DNA of 64,000 nucleotides from Parasponia andersonii. Taxonomy: Eukaryota > Streptophyta > Magnoliopsida > Rosales > Cannabaceae. Of this stretch, positions 57,901 to 64,000 are shown one piece after another; position 1 is the stretch's first letter; every line of letters starts with the position of its first letter. The position numbers and the translations under genes were made by a program. The notes under the pieces were generated by a model. The model ran no database searches. It saw nothing but the letters and a program-made list of their open reading frames with translations, and had not been told where the DNA came from. Location: positions 139,822 through 203,821 of the forward strand of contig JXTB01000422.1 of the NCBI GenBank assembly GCA_002914805.1, in the 5' to 3' direction.

Positions 57901-60900
57901 GGTGGCGTTTGGTTTGGGATAACGGGGATAAAAATGGAAATGTGATTCCTAAAAGAGTTCCATTCATTTGTTGTCAAGAAAGCTCATTCCAATAGAATTG
58001 ACATTCCATTAACTAGTGGAATTAGTTTTAATAAACTAAATGGGTGGAAAGCCTATTTCATTCCAAGTACAACACTTTTGTGCCATAATTGCCCTCTAGT
58101 TCAGATCACCCTTCTTCTATGTGTTCTCCGAGCTTTGCTTCTAGCTTTGTGTAGCATATTCAAGTTTTTGTCAACTGCCGTAATTTTTTGCTCATTATTT
58201 TCAAGCGCTTTCCGAACGAAAACATATCTCTTTCTGAAGGATAAGAGAAGTTGAAAAAACAAGGAAAAGTTAGGTGGAAGAAAAGTAAAGATCCTTAAGA
58301 TATGTTTTGATTCTAGATCTATAATAAATAATAATAATTAAACTTGAAATTTGTTACCAGTAGGATTTGTATAGCGTTAGACCATGTAAATTTTTGTTGT
58401 TTTTTTTGTTTCGTTTCTTTGCTATTTTAATGTGAGTTTTTAGGCTGCGTAGTACATGGACATTTTTAAGCCCAAAAGTGGGTATATGTCCATATTTTGG
58501 GTATATGTCCATATTTTAATAGTTATAGATAAATATCTATTTTATTTAAATTTTTATTTTTATTTCCACGTTTTCCCTTTTTAATTAAATCGGTTTTACT
58601 TTTGGTTGAATTTTTTATTTTATGCTCTGTATTCTTCTCTCTCTCTCTCTCTAATCTTTTTCTTCTTCTCTCTACTCCTCTCTCTCCCCCCTATACAAAT
58701 ATATATATATATATATATTATATTTCTCATATTCTATTTTCTGGTTCCGAGGTTCTTATTTTTGATCTGGTTCTTCTTCTCTAGTGGTGACTTCTCATCT
58801 GGCGTTGTAAAATATATTGATTGAGGTACGATTTTCTTCTAATTTTTCTAGGTCAGTTTCTTAATTGAATTGAGGATTTTAATTTTTATTGTTAATTTGT
58901 GTTACTATTATGATAAATATTTTGTATAATCTTTTTTTTGTTACAGTTTTGTGATTATTTGTATATTTCTATATTTTTTTGAATTATTTTTCGTAATTAG
59001 AAAATATTTTTTGTTTGGTTCATATATTTTTAGTCGTGGTACATACGACTTTTATGGTGGTACGTGATTTTCCTGTTCTGTGAGTATTATTGATAAACAT
59101 GTTCAATTTTTTCTTTTCGGCTCATATATTTATACTTTTGGTATATATAATTTGTGTGGTGGTACATTATATTCATATTTTGTGTTTATTATATGTTCAA
59201 TATTTTGTTGTTTGGTTTATATATTTCTGGTTGTGGTATATACGATTTTTGTGATAGTATATGAAAAAAAAAATTTCTCTAGTTTAGTGTTGTTAAGTAC
59301 ATAGTTAGTATTTTATGCTTGGTTCATATATTTTTTGTTATATATAATTTTTGTTATAGTATGTTTTTTTTCTCTTGTTAATCTTAATGAACATATTAAG
59401 TAATTCTTATGGCTCATATATTATTTAAATTAGTTTTCAATTTAGGTTTATTAGTTAAATTATATTGGTTTGATGTTAAATTGTACTAGTACATTCTTTT
59501 GGTTTATAGATAAACTCTGTTGATTTATAAATTTATATGTATGATTCATGAATTTATAACTATGTTTCATAGCTTAACTGTTAAGAAATACTATTAATAT
59601 TTTAATTCATAGTTAAAATATATTGGTACATAGTTAAATTCTGTTAGTTCATAGTTAAACTCTCATGATTTATAACTAAATTCTATTGATTCTCCTATAA
59701 CTTTGCATTCATAATTTTATATATATATATTGTTCATAAATTTAAAATTATAGTTCATAAGTTTATATGTGTAGTTCATAAGTTCAAAAGCTTTTATTTT
59801 CTGGTATATGAGTATAACTAGTTTATATTTTTTTACTTATTAGTTTATACTTTTTCCTTTATAATTCATGCTTTTATTTTTAAACTACATATACAAGTGT
59901 ATACTTTTTTTATCGGCAAATTTAAGTTAATATTTTCATGTGCTTTCACAAATGGTACTCTAGGAACTAATCAACACTTATAATATACATTATTTATAAT
60001 AATTTGAACACGATACGATATATATAGTTTTATATCTGGTATATGAGTTATAGAATCTAATCGTATCTTTCATAAAAATAAAGTTAATTGTGGAATATTC
60101 ATCGTTCAATGGGTGAAGGCATTGAGGATAGATGCAAGCTTAGAAGAAGTAATGCAAGATAAAATAACATTGTAGCAACAAAAGATGGTTGTAGAACTTC
60201 ATCACTAGACTGAAGAGAAGATGAGAAATGGCTATGAAAGTGATAAGAAAATAGAAAAATTAAATTGATGATGAAGATACAGTTTTGTTTGGTGTAATTA
60301 GATTGAGAGAAATTTAAAATTAAATGAAGTTTGATCATTTGAAAATGATGATTATTTTTAATTGTGAAGATGATAAATATTTTATCACTAGTTCATGAAT
60401 ATATATTGAAATATTATGTCTTTATGACAATATCATTAAATTCATTACATTTTGAGTATACTTTTGAAATATTATTGCACCTCAAAATCTTTTTCTTCTT
60501 CTTCTTCTTCTTGCTATACTGATATAATAACATATGAGGTAATATGCAAGAATGACAGGATATATCTATAGTTCATAATGCTATTTGAGTGGTTCATAAA
60601 CTTAAGTGTGTGGTTTATAGTTTATATGTTCAATTCATATATTCACAAACTTATACATATATTAGGTTCATAAAACTATTTGAGTAATTCATAAAATTAT
60701 ATGTGTGATTTACATATTATGTGTACATGAAAAAATAAACTAGATACATGAATATGTAAATAAGATACATAAACACATGAACTATTCTGTTTGAATAATT
60801 CTTGATTGTATACTTTTTAATACATATTTCTTATCAAAACAAATGAATCTTTTAAAAATAATATATAAGTGAGAATAAACCAGAAACTATAATGATAACG

Positions 60901-61453
60901 AATTAGTATAAAATACTATTGAACAAAAAATTTATTACAACTCTAACAATAAGAACCTAATGATCAGTCATGTGTTTTTATCCTTTTTGAAACACTTTTG
61001 CAATTCTATATGGATCGAATTATTACAAGTTTTTCGATCGTGGTTGCATTGTTTGCATCGACCACACTATATTTGTTTCTTCTTGAACTCATCAGTAGAG
61101 AGCATTAGCTTTTTTTTTTCGGTTTGCTAACATTAGCTTTCTCAATAATATGTGGGAGTATAACTTGCTCTTAATGAACAACTCCAATCATTTTGACTTC
61201 CAACTAGATAAAAAAACCATATTATAAAGAAATAAATCAGGTACATGAATCCACAGATGAGGTATATAAGCACATGAATCACAATAAAAAGTGGTCATCT
61301 AGACATTATTCTAAAAAAATAAAATATGTACAGTATGCATACAAGGTTCATAAGTATATAAGCTATAATAAAAAACATTGAAACCAAATACAGAGTACTA
61401 AATATGTTTAATAACACTATATCGCGACTAAAAATATATTACCATAAAAATCT

Positions 61454-61487
<34 letters not shown>

Positions 61488-62447
61488 CACCACAATTGCA
61501 AATATATGAACCAAATAATAAATTAAAAACATGCAAGAACTACAAGATACTAATACTATATACCTACTTCAAAAATCCTATATACCACGTCCAATAATTT
61601 ATGAACCAAAAAAGAAAATACTTAACATGTTTGTAAAAAAAAAACTAGAGAACAAAAACATCATATATGAGTACAAAAAACACATACACCGCACAAAGAA
61701 TTCATGAACCGAACTAAAATAATGAGTATATTTAACAATAAAAAGTAATAAACAGTAATGTCATATACCACCTCAAAAAATGTACATACCACTATAAAAA
61801 ATTCATGAACCATTATCAATTACAAAAAATAATTCAAAAATCATATACCACGATTAAAAATATCATAAACGACCTTAAAAATTAAATATACTAGAACAAA
61901 AAATATATGAACTAAATAAGAAAATACCTAACATGTTCATAAATAAAAACTAAATAAAAGAAAAACTATATACCAACATAAAAGTTACATAATCCATGAT
62001 AAAGAATTCATGAACTAAACTAAAATAATGAACATCTTTGACAACAAAAAGTAACAAACAATAATATCATATACTATCACAAAATATGTATGTACCATGT
62101 TAAAAAATTCATGAACTAGTACCAATTACAAAAAATAATTCAAAAACGCATAAAATAACATAGATAAATATTATATAATAATAAAAAACCAAATTATACA
62201 AGAAATTACAAGACTTGCAAAATAAATTAGCAATAAAAATCAAAAACCCCGAAATAAGACACAATATAATAAAATAAAATCAAAATGAAAATTAAAACTC
62301 ATATTAACTACACAATTCATACTTCCATAGATGAAGAACAAATTCGCAAAAAATGCTACTAGAGAAGAACCTCAAAATGTTGGAAAACTTAAAAAATTTG
62401 TTGGATAAGAACATCAAAACATCGGAAAAAGTGAAAATTTTTGTCTG

Positions 62448-62483
<36 letters not shown>

Positions 62484-63395
62484 AGAAAGAGAGACAGCAA
62501 CTAGGCAAGAGAGAGAGAGAACGAGAGACAACGACTAAAAAAAAGAGAAAAAAGAGGGGAAAAAAAAAACAACTCAGTAAAGATAAAGGAAGGGGAAAAA
62601 GGAAAATAAAAAGACAACTTTAAATAATATGGACATTTAACTATAAGATTTAAAAGTTGGACACTTACTTAAAACAAATTAAAAAAGTGGTCATTTACCA
62701 TATTATCTCTAAGTTTTTCTTCTTCTTCTTCTTCTTTTTTTTTTTTTAATTTTATTTTTCCTTTCCTATCGCTTGGGAGTTATCAAACACTAGCTTCTTG
62801 AAATATGAAGTGATATAGATGAGATGAGTCAAAAGGCTATTATATATTAATCTAGTTATATAAATTTACTTGATGTTTTAGATTTTTATTTTTGGATATT
62901 GCTTAATTTTTTATTTATTCACATAATATTGAAGGAAGCTACAAACAAAATATCTTATTGATAAATATTAAATAATATTTTTTATTTTCCAAAATTAATT
63001 ATATTTATTAAATATTAGTGCTTGTACAACTTAATTATATTAATCTTTTACATATACATAAAAATGAATTAATATTTATTCCCAAAAATTAAATGATATA
63101 TCTACCTTTAAAATTTTTTATTTAAAAAAAAGGAATTAATTTTCAAAGAAAAAAATTGTACCAATTTAACTATTTGTACAATTTTTCCAATAGCAAGGTG
63201 CATTTTGGTCTAGATAATGTTAACTCCAATCCATTCCACAATAAACTAAATATAATAATCTTTATTCAGGAACTAATTCCAATATGTCAACTAAATAAAC
63301 CAATCACTTTTTTTCCCATTCTATTCTTACTTCAAATCTATTTATATTACCATTTATATTCCTTTTCTATTTTTGCTTAACAATCAAATACTACC
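57901..63395. mobile_element. Harbinger-like non-autonomous element, split by a MULE, TSD TTA
   Basis: The left end GGTGGCGTTTGGTTTGGGA and the reverse complement of the right end, GGTAGTATTTGATTGTTA, form an imperfect inverted repeat. TTA stands outside both (57898-57900 and 63396-63398). The subterminal parts also correspond in inverted order (ATTGACATTCCATTAACTAG against TTGACATATTGGAATTAGTT). After the 4.27-kb insertion at 58442-62709 is removed, the element measures about 1.2 kb and has no coding capacity. Confidence 0.6.
58442..62709 (-). mobile_element. MULE with very long inverted arms and a transposase zinc-knuckle remnant
   Basis: The two halves are inverted relative to each other at matching distances: (CT)n at 58636-58652 against (GA)n at 62452-62481, GAGGTTCTT at about 58750 against AAGAACCTC at about 62367, and GTGGTAYATAYGA words in the left arm against their complements in the right. 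TGAGTTTTT (58433-58441) and TAAGTTTTT (62710-62718) flank the unit, a 9-bp target duplication with one mismatch, as in Mutator elements. In the middle, at 61090-61022 on the minus strand, CGRCKQCNHDRKTC follows KK and a stop: the CCHC zinc knuckle found at the C-terminus of MuDR-type transposases. The rest of the transposase is unrecognisable. Confidence 0.7.
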
Positions 63396-63401
63396 TTAGG
63401 A

Positions 63402-64000
63402 TGTGTTGTGCAGTCTAAAATCCTAAGGTCGCATAAGGGTTAAGTTCGACCTCCTCCGTGATGGTTATGTGCGACCTCTTCCACAAGTTATATGCGACCT
63501 TCTCCGTGTAGTCTCTTTTGCATAAGTATGTGCAACCTTCTCTATATAGGTGGTGGGCGACCTCTTCCGAAAGAAAAGGGAAACAAGTATATGCTATGTC
63601 AAACAGGAAACCTACAAGGAAAGGGAAATAGAAGTCTCCTATTTATGATCAACCAGCTACCCGTTTTGAGTGGTTATCCAATTATGTTGTTACTTAATTT
63701 ATGTTACCCAATTCTATAGTTACCCGTTTACACAATTAGGATCATAGGGACATATGGTTACCTTTTATCTATATAAAGGGAACTCAATGTTCCGAAGAGG
63801 AATCAAGTTTTGAGTATTCCAATTGCTTTTCAGTTTTTCCAATTTCTAGACGAGACATTGTAACCTTGAGTGCTTGTAATTCTCCATAAAATAGTGAAAA
63901 ACAGTGGACGTAAGCTCATTTTTTTTGGGGCTGAACCACTATAAACTCCTCTCTCTTTATTTGCTCTGATTATTAACTCAATTCACACAAGCCATATCTC
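63402..64000 (+). mobile_element. LTR retrotransposon 5' part, cut by the window end
   Basis: From about TGTGTTGTGCAGTC (63402) the sequence has LTR features: a promoter TATATAAAGGG at 63770-63780, about 55 bp later a transcript-like start, and the segment GGACGTAAGCTCA...GGCTGAACCACTATAAACTC, a widely shared motif near the end of many plant LTRs. Five degenerate GCGACCTCTTCC units lie at 63446-63570. The 3' end, primer site and genes lie beyond 64000. Confidence 0.6.

Overview
This window is nuclear DNA of a flowering plant, most likely a core eudicot. The evidence is GT-AG spliced genes of clear plant type (secondary-wall cellulose synthase, PPR-DYW editing factor, RLP-class LRR receptor), a plant nuclear tRNA-Glu, AT-rich spacers and many typical plant transposons. 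The species cannot be named from the sequence.

Layout. 1-3337: a decayed Mutator-like element (MULE) carrying a DUF1985/Ulp1-type gene on the minus strand, with about 1 kb of degenerate TCGAAA motifs. 3378-3450: tRNA-Glu(CTC). 3647-14612: a compact gene island of RPL11 (+), a Rho-N domain protein (-), the PPR editing factor DOT4 (+) and an RLP51-type receptor-like protein (-). 15338-46050: a 30 kb transposon-rich stretch. It holds a Harbinger-like MITE, two decayed copies of an F-box/LRR gene, two solo LTRs with intact target duplications and a third LTR of the same family with its primer binding site, an Athila-like LTR nested in a chromodomain gypsy remnant, a partial CESA8 copy, three copies of one hairpin MITE and a dead Copia element. 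46053-51664: an intact 13-exon CESA8 gene (-). 52735-52981: an assembly gap. 53723-57721: an intact 11-exon WDR53-like WD40 gene (-). 57901-63395: a Harbinger-like element split by a long-inverted-repeat MULE. 63402-64000: the start of another LTR.

The gene order RPL11 - Rho-N - DOT4 - RLP51 - CESA8 matches, from memory, Arabidopsis At4g18730-At4g18780, without MYB98. The WDR53-like gene matches the neighbourhood of the duplicate block around At5g45760-At5g45775. The window therefore seems to keep on one chromosome what Arabidopsis split between two duplicated blocks, while transposons pushed RLP51 and CESA8 about 31 kb apart.

Functionally the genes are mostly independent: translation (RPL11, tRNA-Glu), chloroplast RNA metabolism (Rho-N protein and DOT4, head to head across 378 bp), surface immunity (RLP51), xylem cellulose (CESA8) and a WD40 adaptor. 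I found no undescribed multi-gene system. The most unusual material is the architecture of the two MULEs and the shuffled CESA8/F-box segments.
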